Source of the DNA: Tipula vernalis
Taxonomy: Eukaryota > Arthropoda > Insecta > Diptera > Tipulidae
Assembly: GCA_958295665.1 (NCBI GenBank)
Contig: OY282560.1
Location: 103,765,930-103,829,929, forward strand
Direction of reading: 5' to 3'
Length of the DNA stretch: 64,000 nt
The position numbers and the translations under genes were made by a program. Shown piece by piece: positions 10,249 through 22,599 of this stretch (position 1 is its first letter; each line of letters begins with the position of its first letter). The notes under the pieces were generated by a model, which was not told the DNA's origin, did no database searches, and saw only the letters and a list, made by a program, of their open reading frames with translations.

Positions 10249-11123
10249 TTTTATTTTTTTTTTTTATTTTTTTAAAACATCTTTATTGATATGGCTACTA
10301 CAATCTTAAACATTATTAATTCATTAGTAAGGTTGACATTAGTACTTATGAGATAAGCATAAACTTGTGTGGGTCTGCTGGACCAGTATCCAGTTCCCTT
10401 AAGATATAATAATCATACGGTTAGCTCATGTGGTTTGATTCGTTTGAGCCGCCTTATTTCGTTTGTACTGTCCAGTAGTTGTACGGCCTCAACGTTGGTG
10501 TGGTTAAGAAGCCTCTTCTCATGTTTAATGGCACATTCGCGGATGACGTCGTCTATCAATTGTATTTTTAGATCATTGTGTATTTCTCTGTTAGTCACAA
10601 ATCGGTAAGCGTTGGTGACCATTCGAAGAAATTTATTTTGGCTACGTTGTATAATGTCTCTATTGGATTTATGAGTACAACCCCATAGCTGCGCACCATA
10701 CATCCATATTGGTTTGAAGATAGTCTGGTAGACTAGTCTTTTGCAATACAGGCTCATTTTGGAATGATGCCCAATTAACCAGTACATTTGACGTTGTTTT
10801 AATCGTATCTGTTCAGCTTTTTGTCTCACATGTTGTTTCCAGTTGAGCCTTGAATCTAAATGCAGACCAAGGTATTTAGCCGATTCAGCCTGCGGCACTT
10901 GCACCCCATTGAGGTATATGTGTAGACTGTTATTTTTGTGTCGAAGCGTAAATGTCACATGGGTTGATTTGAGCTCATTAAGCACTATTTTCCAGTCAAT
11001 TGTCCATTTAGTAACGTCGTTCATTGCTCGTTGAAGATTTTCCACTGCCCTTGGTTGTGATTCGTCTACTGACATAATTACAGTGTCGTCAGCGAACGTG
11101 CCGATGAACGTTTTATTCGTTGT
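10249..11123 (-). mobile_element. 5'-truncated Jockey LINE, 3' end fragment
   Basis: On the minus strand this runs from a truncation inside the reverse transcriptase to a poly(A) tail, seen on the plus strand as T-runs at 10249-10275. An 11-bp target-site duplication flanks it. These are the marks of target-primed reverse transcription with 5' truncation. The insertion split a sequence that now reads on both sides as a degraded plus-strand frame, so it is younger than its host sequence. Confidence 0.85.
10413..11123 (-). pseudogene. Jockey reverse transcriptase C-terminal part
   Basis: The minus-strand frame reads TFIGTFADDTVIMSVDES (catalytic FADD), then LNELKSTHVTFTLR, YLGLHLDSRLNWKQHV, KRLVYQTIFKPIWMYGAQLWGC and a short basic tail ending in a stop at 10413. 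It is open for about 235 codons without damage but lacks the endonuclease and the RT fingers/palm. The frame happens to continue upstream into the antisense of flanking DNA; those first 70 or so residues are not part of the element. Neighbours on the plus strand belong to other Jockey and BEL/Pao remnants. Confidence 0.85.
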
Positions 11124-11339
11124 AGGATGAATTTGAGACAAAAATTTTCGAAACAAATTCAAAGATGTTAGAATTAATCCGCAAAAGGAGGCCACAAGAC
11201 ATTTCGCAGCTCTCGAATAATACCAATAATTCGTTTGATCAATTTTTAGATCAAAATAAACCGTCAAACTCTTTCTATGACTTTTACACGACGTCAGTAC
11301 AAAATGATAATTTCTCTGGTCCATAAGTTCCAAATTTTG

Positions 11340-13060
11340 AAAGAGTTGCTTATGGGTCCGCCACTAAATATCAATCGAAATTTCCTGGTAACCGAGGCAA
11401 ATTACAAAGAAGCATGAGATGAGCATGAGAAGCACGACCGATATTAACTCCTTGACCATTTCTTCGATCAATCAGAAGCAACCAATGGGTCTCCTCATAT
11501 CCTGCGGCAATTCAGCGATACACTTGATAAAATTATCAAAAGTATAAAGGCATTGGGCAGTGAGACTAGTATGAAGAGACAACAAAGTATGAAGAGACAA
11601 ACTTACTTTAACATCAAGGTGTGATTCTATCCAAATTAATTTCTACGAATCCACAGATACAAATTGAGGCACAATGGGTGAATGTCATGAATAAACACAA
11701 TCCGCAGCTGACCGTCAATCTACCCAACAGGTTAAAAAATAGCAAAACACAACTTTTTCGTATACAACTGTTTGTCTGGTGCTGATTCAATCGAAGAAGC
11801 ACTAACAGCCAAAGGTGGAATCAATCTCTGCAAATGGAAAGCCAATTCCCAGATGCATTAAGCACCATACCAATTGTAGTTAGGGAAAAAACAATATAAG
11901 TATTGATACGATCCTGGAACAACCCAAACTTTGGGATTGCAAAGGAATCCGACCAAGGGTACCTCTTCACATAAAATAAAACTCGGAGAGAAACAAGTAG
12001 CATCCAAGCGCGAAATGCTTTCACAGATTGCTCGAATCTTTGATCCCTTCAAGATAATCCTACAGAAATTAGTCTGGGATAATTCTACATATAGCGAGCA
12101 AATCATCACAGGATGAATTAGAGGGAATTCAAGTTGCGCGGTTTTTAATGACCACTTAATCCAACAACCAACATCCAAATTCATGGACTTTGCAACACAT
12201 CCGAGCAGCAGTGGTTTATCTCCGTACCATTGACAGTAAAGCAATGGTGAGGTGCAGACTACCTAGTTATGTTAAAAACCATTAAAACAAATATCATTGC
12301 CAAGGTTGGAGCTATGTTGTGCTGTTTTGTTCAGTAGAGAGTAATGAAATACACTGAGCAAGCGTTAGAAATCAGTAATGTGTAGTACTATGCATGGAAT
12401 GAGTCGCAAATCATGTTATTGTGGTTAGTGACGTTCAATAGAACCATGTCGCTTGAAAGGAAAATCCAGCAGACCTCGCGTTTCAAGATGTGATCCCTAA
12501 CCAACTACTAGAGCGCAGCCAGTGGTGGAATATAAGGCGAAATATAAGCATGGCAAAAAAAGTGGAAATTGAACAAATCAATCATCTCACGTCGAAGTAA
12601 AGTCAAACCACTTGCTTGAAGGCCTGTTTTCACGAACTATCTCTTCATCGATAAAGAAGACATCCTAAGAGTCTGAGGGAGATTAGGCAAATTAGAAGTG
12701 ACATTCAATAATATTGCGTGGAAAATATATTTTGAGCGAAAGAATAATCAAGGAGAATCATATTCGGTACTTACACCCAGGGCCTACGTTACTAACCAGT
12801 ATTCTCGAAAATATATTAACACAGGTTTAGAATGTCTAAGACAACGAGCATCTACGTCACAGAAACTGATGGGCAACCAGCCTTTAACCAGAATAACGCC
12901 AAACCGTTTATTTTTACATACCGGTGTGAACTACGCTGGTCCTTTGTATCTGAAATTAAGAATCAGAAGAGGTCCTATTCCAATGGCCAAGGGATACATT
13001 TGTCTATTCATTTGCCTTGTGACGAAAGCCGTTTACATCGAACTTAAAGTGGTGTCATGT
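11340..13060 (+). pseudogene. BEL/Pao polyprotein remnant (RT/RNase H to integrase)
   Basis: The plus strand carries scattered BEL/Pao pieces in several frames. They include WKANSQFPDALSTIP-like text near 11840, ASKREMLSQIARIFDPF at about 11998-12050 (the start of the BEL/Pao RNase H-associated region), and an integrase segment at about 12870-13060. The integrase piece reads LMGNQPLTRITPNRLF, HTGVNYAGPLYLK and KGYICLFICLVTKAVYIEL. Many stops and frameshifts make it inactive. No LTR was identified. The order of pieces matches a BEL/Pao pol gene. The plus-strand flank split by the Jockey fragment at 10249-11123 may belong to it, but I cannot confirm that. Confidence 0.75.
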
Positions 13061-13380
13061 TCTACGATTGTTACTTTCTTTTACTCTAGTAAAATAAAGT
13101 ATAGTAATCATGAAAATTTTGGACCTTGAGATTTTTAGAGATTTATTTGTTTTGAGGTCCCCTGAGTCCGAAAAAGTGGATTTCGAAATGGTGTCTGTCT
13201 GTCTGTCTGTCAATCTGTCTGTGTCCTCTCTACAGCCTATATGGTTTAATCAATCGAACTGAAACTTCATATTTAAGATTTTTTGATAAATTGGGAGATC
13301 CCAGTGAATTTTACTCCAAATCGGCTAACCGGAAGTGGCCACTCCCTTGGTCCAGAAAATTTGTTTTGCAAATATCTTTA
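13061..13380. other. non-coding, with (CTGT)n run
   Basis: Contains a short (GTCT)n repeat at about 13190-13223, then a stretch (ATCGAACTGAAACTTCATAT, CCAAATCGGCTAACCGGAAG) of the type often seen in dispersed fly repeats. It leads directly into the 159-bp tandem array. Confidence 0.5.
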
Positions 13381-14075
13381 TGGATTAGGGTTTTTTAACT
13401 AGGTATTTGAGGGACCTATTCCATGTGCTAGCGAAACCTTTGTCATCATTGTTGGCAATGGCCGATATTGGCCCTTGGGATTTGAGTGCTATTTCCAAAA
13501 AATAATTGTGCAGAACTTTTATTAAACGAACGATTCGTATGGATTAGGGTTTTTTAACTAGGTATTTGAGGGACCTATTCTATGTGCTAGCAAAACCTTT
13601 GTCATCATTGTTGGCAATGGCCGATATTGGCCCTTGGGAGTTGAGTGCGATTTCCAAAAAATAATTTCGTAGAACTTTTATTAAACGAACGGTTCGTATG
13701 GATTAGGGTTTTTTAACTAGGTATTTGAGGGACCTATTCTATGCGCTAGCAAAACCTTTGTCATCATTGTTGGCAATGGCCGATATTGGCCCTTGGGAGT
13801 TGAGTGTGATTTCCAAAAAATAATTGTGCAGAACTTTTACTAAACGAATGATTCGTATGGATTAGGGTTTTTTAACTAGGTATTTGAGGGACCTATTCTA
13901 TGTGCTAGCAAAACCTTTGTCATCATTGTTGGCAATGGCCGATATTGGCCCTTGGGAGTTGAGTGCGATTTCCAAAAAATAATTTTGCAGAACTTTTATT
14001 AAACGAACGATTCGTATGGATTAGGGTTTTTAACTAGGTATTTGGGGGACCTATTCTATGTGCTAGCGAAAATGC
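13381..14075. repeat. 159-bp tandem satellite, about 4.4 units
   Basis: The marker TGGATTAGGG starts at 13381, 13540, 13699, 13858 and 14017, an exact 159-base period. Units include GGCAATGGCCGATATTGGCCC, TAACTAGGTATTTG and CATCATTGTT, and differ by only a few substitutions. The last unit stops near 14075. No ORF runs through the array. The central GGCCGATATTGGCC is a near-palindrome in every unit. Confidence 0.95.
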
Positions 14076-16474
14076 TCTCTTTAGCGTAACACCGGTTATA
14101 TAAGAATTCCAAAAAGTGTGCTAGTTGTAGAAATTCTTGAGTTAGGCTTTCGTTTGCCCACGCGACATGTGTCTCTTCATCTACTTTGTTTAATAAGATT
14201 CTAATGAGCCAAAGATCTGCCGGGCTGCGGAATGTCTTGTGGCTTCCTTTTGCAAATTAATTTTAACATCTTAAATTTTTTTATTAAAGTTAAAGACCAG
14301 ATCCACACTGATAATTCGGAGGTGGTTATGGCAGAAAAAAAATTGTTCTGGATGCCCAATACTTATAACGTGCTTTATGTGCACTAACGGCAATATGCCG
14401 TAATTAAAACAGCAAAGGAATGTTCTGGATGTACAAAACTTATGGCGTGCTTATACGCACTAACGATAATGACGGATTTAATACAATGAAACACTGAATA
14501 TGATTTGGTTTACGTCATGTTACGTTACGTTTTGGCACGTTATGCCGAATACTGCCAGCCTACGATTATTCACTAATACCACAATGCACTTGATCCGGCT
14601 CGAAGAACCAGGGATTGTATTAAACAGAGCAACGTTAATATCATCCAAAGATTTCAGAATATGGTTGTAAGGAACATCGTTGTTGCACCGTCGTATGTAA
14701 TAGCGGAGCTGGTGTAGTTCTTATGGTAAACAGCATTGTGCCGTATAACGGTTGCTTAATCTGCTACCTGGTAATGATAAGCCTGTTTTATTTTTGTGGC
14801 TTCTTCTTTTTGTCTGCACGATGTATGGGTGGTAAAACATTAGAAATGGTGATTCGAAGGTCGTAATATCGCTACAGAAAATAAGTAGGCTTGTAAAGAG
14901 CCTGTCGGACATTAATATTCCAATGTCTTCTATATAAATCATACATAGTTACATACTTGCTAATTATTTATATGATCTTGGTTATACATTTCTTAATTTA
15001 TTTGTTTACTTTTCAATCGATCTTCATACTAGATTTGGTATTTCTCGGACTAATGTAATAAACTGTATTTAAAGTATCATCTAAAAATCCTTGACCATAT
15101 TTCCGGGATTTATTCTTAAGCAAAATTTACGATGATATGACCTATTTTAACCTTGTGACCAATAACAATAACTCTTGCAAATCATCTTCTACAGAAATCA
15201 CAAGTACATGACAGTAAATAGTAATAAAAATTAATAAAACTCATCATCAATAATCTTCATGTTTAGTAAACAATCATGATTTTAAGATTTATATTTTTTG
15301 CGTCTTACAAGATATATTACGTAAACGAATTTTAAATTCTTTGTAATACAATAAAAAACACTAAACTGTCAGTCAACAGCTATTAAAACGATTATGTTTG
15401 TTGTTTCGTTTTCCACATTTTTGGATTTTTTTTTGCAAAAGACCTTATATGTATTTACTGAGTGCCGATTCCATTTTTGATATTTATCCATGGCAAATAT
15501 ACCATTTTCGTAGAATTGATTAGTGATCGAGCTCGTATACTCGTACAATGGAGTGTGATAAAATTGATTTAGTCACATGACCGCAACTAACCTAATTTAC
15601 ATAAATAAAATTAACATTGAAATCAAGAACCTACACATTTTAGTAGAGTACAGTATTTCAATTTAAGTTCGCGTTTCCGGGTCAGCGATAATATAAAAAT
15701 TATAGGCACAATAAAATTATATTCAATTAAGTCCAAGTGCACACGGAATGATTAGGTAATATAATTATTTAGAATAGGTTATATTTGCATGCCGATATAT
15801 TATGTGCACGTATACAAATTGGCGGAAATTTACATAGACAGTCGGACAAAACATCCACTGCTTACCTTTCCCACCAAAGACTGAAACCTGAAAAAGTCAA
15901 TATTTTAAAATCAATTAAGTTTTCGTTTTCGATTTTTAAAGATATGTTTGTATATTGTGTTATCATGACGTGTGCGAATTTATCATATAATATCTTATGT
16001 GTACAACGTTAACCATAACATTTTTGCACTTAAAAACAAAATTTCCCGCACATTTTTTTTTATTGAATAAATACATCAATAATTGTTTGGTTTGACATGG
16101 GCATCTTATACACAGAATAGGAGCTCGTGCACTTTAATGGTATTTGCCGATTTTGTAATCATGAAGATTATGGGGAATTCAAGTTAGCTGATACTAACAT
16201 ATAAAGTTTGAACTCATGGGAACTCACTCTTCATTCCACCGTGCCTATAGGCGAAAAATCTATTTTAAAACAATCAGTAAAGCATCAAATTGTTTGCAGC
16301 TCGACTTACTCGTACATTTACAAAAAGTTTGCGACAAGAGCGTTAGCGAGTGTCACCAGTGGCGGATTCATAAAAATTCGGGCCAGAAAAATTCGGAAAA
16401 TCTGGGCGATACGCTAACCGCTAACCTAATATAGTCACCTTTAAAATTCAAACTTCATTCAATTTAGTACCAAC
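14076..16474. other. non-coding region without recognised genes
   Basis: No gene family was recognised on either strand. A local direct repeat lies at about 14344-14393 and 14422-14469 (GTTCTGGATG...ACTTAT...CACTAACG). A minus-strand frame at 14721-14942 (about 73 codons) ends beside a GTAGCA and could be an exon fragment, but it resembles nothing I know. The rest is AT-rich. Confidence 0.4.
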
Positions 16475-16485
16475 TCATGTTCGAC
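16475..16485. repeat. target-site duplication of Jockey copy (left)
   Basis: TCATGTTCGAC, repeated exactly at 18440-18450. Confidence 0.85.
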
Positions 16486-18439
16486 TTCTTCATGTTCCGC
16501 TGAAAGGGCTACACCCGGCATAAGCAGTTCTGAAAAAGTTAATAAACTGTCACGTAATATACAGGAACTAATCCACGAAAAATGACAAATTCGTCGTCAA
16601 TGGCAGCAAACAAAATCACCGTTATTAAAATGGAAATTGAATCGAGCTATTAAGGCCCTAAGATTTGCTTTGCGGGAAAAGGAAACCAGCGCATAAAGAA
16701 CTATTTAAGTGATCTCTCGGCAACCGAGAGGACAGATTATTCCTTGTGGAAGGCAACAAAAAACTTAAAAAGGCCTGGAAATTGGGCGAGAAGTGATGAA
16801 GAAAAAGCCAATGCTTTTGCTGCTCATCTAACAACAGTATTCGTCCCACACGAAGAAGATAATTATTTCGTGCTACCCCAGCCAACGGATGATGGTTTAT
16901 CCTACAAACCTATAAAGTATAACTGGAAGATAGTTAAGAATACAATTAAAATTTGCATAAGCCCGAAAAAGGCACCAGGACATGATCTCATTACTGGAAA
17001 AATGATAAGGGAATTGCCAGATAAATGCATAAAACTAATAACATTTGGATTTAACGCGATCATGCGAACTAGTTAAATTCCTCAGAAATGGAAGATATCT
17101 TTGATCACAATGATTCATAAGCCAGGGAAAAATGAAACGCAAATCTCCAATAAGTATGCTGCCCACAATTTCAAAGCCATTTGAAAAAATGTTACTAACG
17201 AAATTGAAACCAATATTAGAAGAACGGCGCGTTATTCCAGACCATCAATTTGGATTCCGAAACCATCATGGTACTATAGAGCAAGTACACAGAATTGTAA
17301 ATGCAATCAAAATCACCTTCGAGGAAAAGAAATATTGTGCTGCTGCCTTTTTGGATATCGCTCAAGCTTTTGATAAAGTTTGGCACGATGGACTAATTTA
17401 CAAAATTAAAGAGCTTCTACCGAAAAATTTCACTCAGTTTTGGGAAACTATTTTCTTCAAAGGCAACACATGGTCAAAGAAAACAGCGCAACTACTTGCT
17501 TAAATGATATTAATGCAGGTGTCCCGCAAGGCAGCGTTCTAGGGCCAATATTATACTTGTTGTACACAGCTGATATATCTGTAACCAACAAAGTATTAAT
17601 ATCAACATTTGCCGATGACATGGCCATCCTGGTGTCTCACACTAATCCTGAAATTGCCTCAAAGGAATTACAGAATCATTTAAACAAAGTCGTGGACTGG
17701 CTAAGGGCATGGCGAATAAAAGTGAACGAAAACAAATCAACTCATATCACATTCACGCTAAACAAACGCACCTGCCCACCAGTGAAATTAAGCGATAAAA
17801 ATATTCCTCAACAAACGAAGGTAAAATACTTAGGTTTGTATCTGGATAAAAGGTTAACGTGGAAAAATCATATTGAAACAAAGCGCAACCAAATAAAAAT
17901 TACATTTTCCAAAATGTAATGGCTGATGGGAAGAAAATCTCAGTTGTCATTAGCCAATAAAGTTTTACTATAGAAAGCGACAATCAAACCCATATGGACA
18001 TATGGTATTCAGTTATGGGGATCCACCAGCGCTTCAAACAGTGAACTCCTGCAACGAACCGAAGCGAAAATACTTCGCAGTATTACCAATGCTCCTTGAT
18101 ACATTCGAAATAGTAATATACATCACGACCTTGGGATTAAAACCGTTAAAGAAACAATTAAAGAATTCAGTTCGAAATATTACTCAAAACTAGAAGCACA
18201 TCCCAACGAATTGGCCAGGGTGATACTAAAACAGCCGCGATTTAGACGTCTGAGAAGAACAGATCCACTCCAACTGATGAATATAGTCTAAATTAATTAA
18301 ATTGTGAGCCCTAAAAATAAGTATTAACATTGGTTAAGACTTAAAATATGTAATAATTTTAGCTTAAGATTTGATTACTTCTTATGTAGAAATATTTAAG
18401 AATAAAGCCATTGGCAACATTTAAAAAAAAAAAAAAAAT
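16486..18439 (+). mobile_element. 5'-truncated Jockey LINE with target-site duplication
   Basis: The insertion of 1954 bases has a poly(A) tail (18423-18438), an AATAAAG signal at about 18401-18407 and an exact 11-bp target-site duplication. The endonuclease half is absent. The 5' truncation falls just upstream of the linker between endonuclease and reverse transcriptase. The perfect duplication suggests insertion more recent than most neighbours, yet the ORF already has several lesions. Confidence 0.9.
16520..18290 (+). pseudogene. Jockey reverse transcriptase (frameshifted)
   Basis: The reading frame is broken at several points. The pre-RT linker (LSRNIQELIHEK..., ALREKET, LWKATKNLKRP, EKANAFAAHLTTVF) spans about 16530-16870. 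KKAPGHDLITGKMIRELP is near 16970. The RT core PTISKPFEKMLLTKLKPIL, VIPDHQFGFRNHHGTIEQV, AAAFLDIAQAFDKVWHDGL lies at about 17160-17400. GVPQGSVLGPILYLLYTADI and FADDMAILV are at about 17515-17630. KYLGLYLDKRLTWKNHI is near 17825-17880. Lesions include a TAA after KTAQLLA (17501), a TAG at 17074 and a stop at 17917. The C-terminal block is further degraded. It is not expected to encode active protein. Confidence 0.9.
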
Positions 18440-18450
18440 TCATGTTCGAC
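18440..18450. repeat. target-site duplication of Jockey copy (right)
   Basis: TCATGTTCGAC, identical to 16475-16485. Confidence 0.85.
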
Positions 18451-18529
18451 AGTATTTCAACCACAAACAATAAAAAATTAAATTCAGAAACAAGTAAATG
18501 AACCATTGGAAAACAAAAATATAAAGGGC

Positions 18530-19345
18530 TGAAACGAGGTGATCAGAACTTCGGCCTGCATTACGTGCGTTCGTGAGATTATATCAAGTCAACTCAAACT
18601 AACTCCTGAATCAATCAGTCCCTCAACGTAAGAAATAGGTAAGTTCCATTATACTTGGCCATATTCCAGAACTTCATCCAAAAATCATTTTAGAACCCCA
18701 TCTCCATCGCGGAAGTCAAATTTCACTAAAATCTAATTGGCCATTCATTTAATTCGCTAAAGGTTTAATTTGAAATGTAAAAGGTTCAATTTTAGGTTTG
18801 AGATATTAATAGTGATCTTTCTTAAGTCTTAAACAATATTTGTGTAAGGTTTGGTTCAAATCGGTCAAGTCGTGTGGATAAGTTTAAATATCATACACAT
18901 ATGCTGTACATATATTTATATAAACACTCACTTTATTTTATAGATTGCTCAACTGCTCACTAAACACTGGTCCAACACAATCTCAACCTAAATTCAACCC
19001 GCAAACGGCCCCCAACTCAACCGTCAACCCCGACCGCAAACCCTCTTTCAACTCAATCCTCAAACCAGCATATATAAAAAATTGGTTAATTGTTCTATAA
19101 CCAGGTATTTTGGGTCAATTCATATGGCAGGTACCTGACCCTCTTGACGCACAGGTTCCAAAAGCTTTTTGACCATAGAAACAGATTGGCAAAGAAAAAT
19201 TCAAACTCGAACAAGCCATTCTAGGGATACCATGGGTACAGACATACAGACATCCAGACATCCAGACATCCAAACGTTGAGACATCAGACGTTCAGACAG
19301 GCGGACGGACATTTTTTTGTTTTGTTTTTTTAGACTCAGGGACTT
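18530..19345. repeat. dispersed repeat with ACTCAACC tract, copy A
   Basis: The module runs from GATCAGAACTTCGG...ACGTGCGTTCGTGA through ACTCAACC-like runs to TATAAAAAATTGGT, TTTTGGGTCAATT, GGTACCTGACCCTCTTGACG and an AAAAGCTTTT block. It ends in CAGACATCC repeats and a CGGACGGACATTTTTTT tail. The same modules recur at 22600-23970, 34020-35190 and 36530-37640. It has no coding capacity and the type of element is unknown. Confidence 0.6.
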
Positions 19346-19445
19346 TCAAAAATCATTTTTACGAATATCCTGTATTATCATAAATTCAAATTACATTTTT
19401 CTGGCATCGACCAACCCCTTACCAGTGTCTTATAAAAAAAAAAAA

Positions 19446-20210
19446 ATTACAAATTGATTTGGAATGGGATGTGCGAAGATGCCTTTCAAAATTTAAATCA
19501 AGTCTTATTGAACGAACGTGTACTACAGTCACCTAACCCTAATAAAATGTTTACACTGACTTGTGATGCTAGTGAATTTGCTATTGAATCCATGCGGTAT
19601 ATGTTAGCCTTGCTTTAAACAAAGCCTTTTGAAAAGGAACTTCTCGCCATAGTCTAGTCAGTGGAGCATTTCCACCAATATTTTTATGGTAGAACTTTTG
19701 AAATCAGACCATAAACCACTGCGCTGGAGAATCTTACTTGATGATTACACATACATACATACTCGTATGTTATAAAATATCAATCCACAACAGAAACGCT
19801 GATGCATTGAGCCGAATAAAATTAGCTAGCTCCGAAACGCCTGATATAATTTTCTCTGAAAATCTAGAATTAGAAAACGAAAGTCAATTAGAAAATCCGA
19901 TAGTAAATTTTTCCTATAACGATGAAAATATTGATGATACACCTCCAAAGGAAGGCAATTCTACAATAAACTTACCATTTCCTCATAACCAATCAGTTGT
20001 TATACGACTTTCACGTATCACTTTTAGGTGGACGTCAAGGGTTTTATAGAATCTATCATCGCATCATTTCTTGTAAATCTTGAAAATTAAAACATATTCA
20101 AAATACACAAAAAAATCAATGAAAATCACTACGATGTCTACCAAAAGCTACCCAAAAAATATTTGTTGATATCGTGGGTCCGATGATATCCTCACATAGG
20201 AACAACAAAT
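19446..20210 (+). pseudogene. Ty3/gypsy RNase H and tether remnant
   Basis: Broken plus-strand frames read LTCDASEFAIES (about 19555-19590), FEKELLAIV and SVEHFHQYFYGRTFEI (about 19630-19700). RNADALSRIKL lies at about 19790-19830, followed by an acidic linker. This is the RNase H end and the ADALSR motif of 17.6/297-type gypsy elements. A stop falls after the RVL at 20047 and the integrase is only hinted at beyond 20090. It is inactive, and no LTR was identified. Confidence 0.75.
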
Positions 20211-20223
20211 ATTAGGGTATAGA

Positions 20224-20663
20224 GGCGATTTCCAGAAATCCCACATTTTATTAAGATGCGATATAAACAAATTGTAGTTAATTTCCAGGTCAAGATTCAT
20301 GTTTGTGCGTATTACCCTTTAGCCAAAGTCTATCATAGAACCTCCAAAATCGCGGTTTTTCGAAGTGGTTATATAGTCGATTTCCCACATTTTAAAGCCT
20401 CTTCGAGGTCTCTTCTTCGAGGTTCTATGGCCGATTCTGGCTAAAGCATAATAAGCACAAACGTGATGCATAGCAAGAATATTAACTTCACTTAGACCTT
20501 TAATTCGAATGTCAATAAAACGTGGGGTTTCTGAAAATCGCCCATATAACCTCTTTGAAAAACCGAGATTTTGATATGATAATGACCGATTCTGGCTAAA
20601 GTATAACATGCACAAACGTGAATCTTGCCTAGAATATTAACTATACGATTTCTGGAAATCGCC
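20224..20663. repeat. foldback element (imperfect palindrome, 440 bases)
   Basis: The left tip GGCGATTTCCAGAAATC (20224-20240) is the exact reverse complement of 20647-20663. The arms continue inward with ATTCATGTTTGTGC (left) against GCACAAACGTGAAT (right) and CTTTAGCCA/TGGCTAAAG pairs. A further inner pair surrounds TTCGAGG...CCTCGAA near 20396-20424. It is an imperfect, nested inverted repeat without coding capacity, such as a foldback MITE. Bases 1-100 are part of another copy. Confidence 0.75.
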
Positions 20664-22145
20664 ACAGACAACAGACTACAATTGCTATTGATTAATTTAA
20701 CCCTAATGTGTCTCTTAAATATTAGCCGGTTGTGAATTGTCATTCCAAGGTATTTTATATTATCGACATACTCTATTTTAAGGTCCTATGATTATACAAA
20801 CACAGTTGTGAATGTACTTACGTATAAATAATTCTCCAATTAACTCGGGTTACTAATTTTGAAAAACATTACTTCAGGGTGTACGGCCAAGCCTAAGCAG
20901 GCCTCCCGGATGACGCTGGGCCCTCGGTACCCCCTTTACACATAACAAAACCGAAGAAAAGGAAAGGTATGTTAGCAACAAAGAATCAAACAGATTCCAG
21001 ACACCTAAGTAGTTGATAGTTAGTAATTTTGTGAGTAATATATTTTTAGTAGGTTATTTAGCACAAGACAATACAATTTAAAGTTCATCTACTGCTCAAA
21101 TTCCTGTAAATTTGAAATACCATATTCATTAATCCTTTATAATAACTATTCTAAAATTAACTAAGTATAAATTTATTTCTCTGAAATAAATCATAGATTA
21201 ATCTTTATGTACTACAAATAAATTAACATTAATAGTTGGACAATAATTAAACCAACTACCACTCGCCCATCGTGCTGTCACCTCAGCCAGTGTCATCTTG
21301 GTCAAGTTTCTCAGGTCTTTACTAAATTAAAACCATTTTAACTCACCAATATCAATACTAATACCAAAACTGTCATTAACATTAATACCAGTATGAACAT
21401 TAACACCAATACCAACACCAACACTAATATTATGACATCAATGATTCGATTCCACCGAAAAATTAATTTCACTTAATTTAATTCAATTTAATTTAAATAA
21501 AATTTATTTTATTCCATTAAAACACCCTTAAATAAAATAAATTCAACTCATCATCTAAATTGAAGGACAGCAAATTAATGACTAACTAAATAACCTGGTT
21601 GAAGTCCAGATGCATAAAAATTTTAAATCTAAATATCTTTATTTTAAACTAAAATTCTAAAATCAAAAACCAAAAATCTGAAACCCTATAAAATTTAATT
21701 TAAAATTTTTTGGCTTAACTAGCTATTGATTCCAGAAATTAAAGAGACTAATTAACTAATTTCAGGTATACCACTAAAATCAAAATTAAAAATTAATTGT
21801 TTACTACTTTATTCTACTTAAGCAGCTCTGCAAAATAGTTTAAATTAATCTGAACATATTACATGCTAATAGTTTAACGTTTCCATACTAAATTACATTT
21901 AATTAATCGACTATAAAAAAAATAAAAATAAAATAAACAAATAAATAACAAATAATAATTAAATAAAAAGCCGCGACCGGTTTCTTCGTTCTAAAATTCC
22001 AATAATAAATTATTAAAATAATGAACAATAATAGGTAAGTAAACAATGAAGCCGCGCCCGGTTTCTTCAATCCATTCCTAATTAACAATTTAATTCCAAT
22101 ACAAAATTTAATTTAATTACTTAATTTTTAAAATTCTAAAATTCA
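20664..22145. other. non-coding AT-rich DNA
   Basis: No gene was recognised. It includes an ACCAATACCAACACC-like run at about 21340-21440, ATTTAATTT-rich stretches at 21470-21740, and two copies of a GAAGCCGCG(A/C)CCGGTTTCTTC-like block at about 21969 and 22049. Confidence 0.45.
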
Positions 22146-22149
22146 CCGT

Positions 22150-22530
22150 CGTGCCACCATACCGTCCCTATAATCATTCCATCATAACATATTACCATCA
22201 TACCATCATATAATCATACCATCATACAGTTAGGCCATGATATCACTATACAATCCAACCATCATACCATTGCATCGACATACCATCCCACCTTCATTCT
22301 AGAATAAATACTGTAATACCATCGTACGTTGCATCATATATAAAATCATACCGTCCCACCATGATTCAATAATATCAATCAATCATACCACTATATCATT
22401 AGAACATCACACAATCATATTTTCATATATACCATCTTACCACGATACCATCATACCATCGTACCGTCATTCAATCATACCATTATACTATCAAACCAAC
22501 ATACCATTATACCATCATACAGGTTTTATG
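22150..22530. repeat. degenerate CATACCATCAT minisatellite
   Basis: About 380 bases are built of loosely repeated ACCATCAT/ATACCATCATA units with many variants. No ORF of interest was found. Confidence 0.85.
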
Positions 22531-22599
22531 CTTCAAATTGATCCTTTTACACTTCAAACGGAACTTTTTACATTTCAAATTGGACCTTTTATACAAATT

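Noticed and set aside
10369..11034. Plus-strand frames at 10369-10608 and 10843-11034
   Set aside because: They are antisense to the clear Jockey reverse transcriptase on the minus strand.
11821..12244. Minus-strand frames of up to 128 codons
   Set aside because: The plus strand carries recognisable BEL/Pao text in the same place; the minus frames match no family.
13130..14080. CRISPR-like array
   Set aside because: The 159-base units are contiguous tandem repeats with no unique spacers, and the genome is eukaryotic.
22150..22530. Possible regulatory or CRISPR-like repeat
   Set aside because: It is a degenerate simple repeat of CATACCATCAT without spacers or symmetry.
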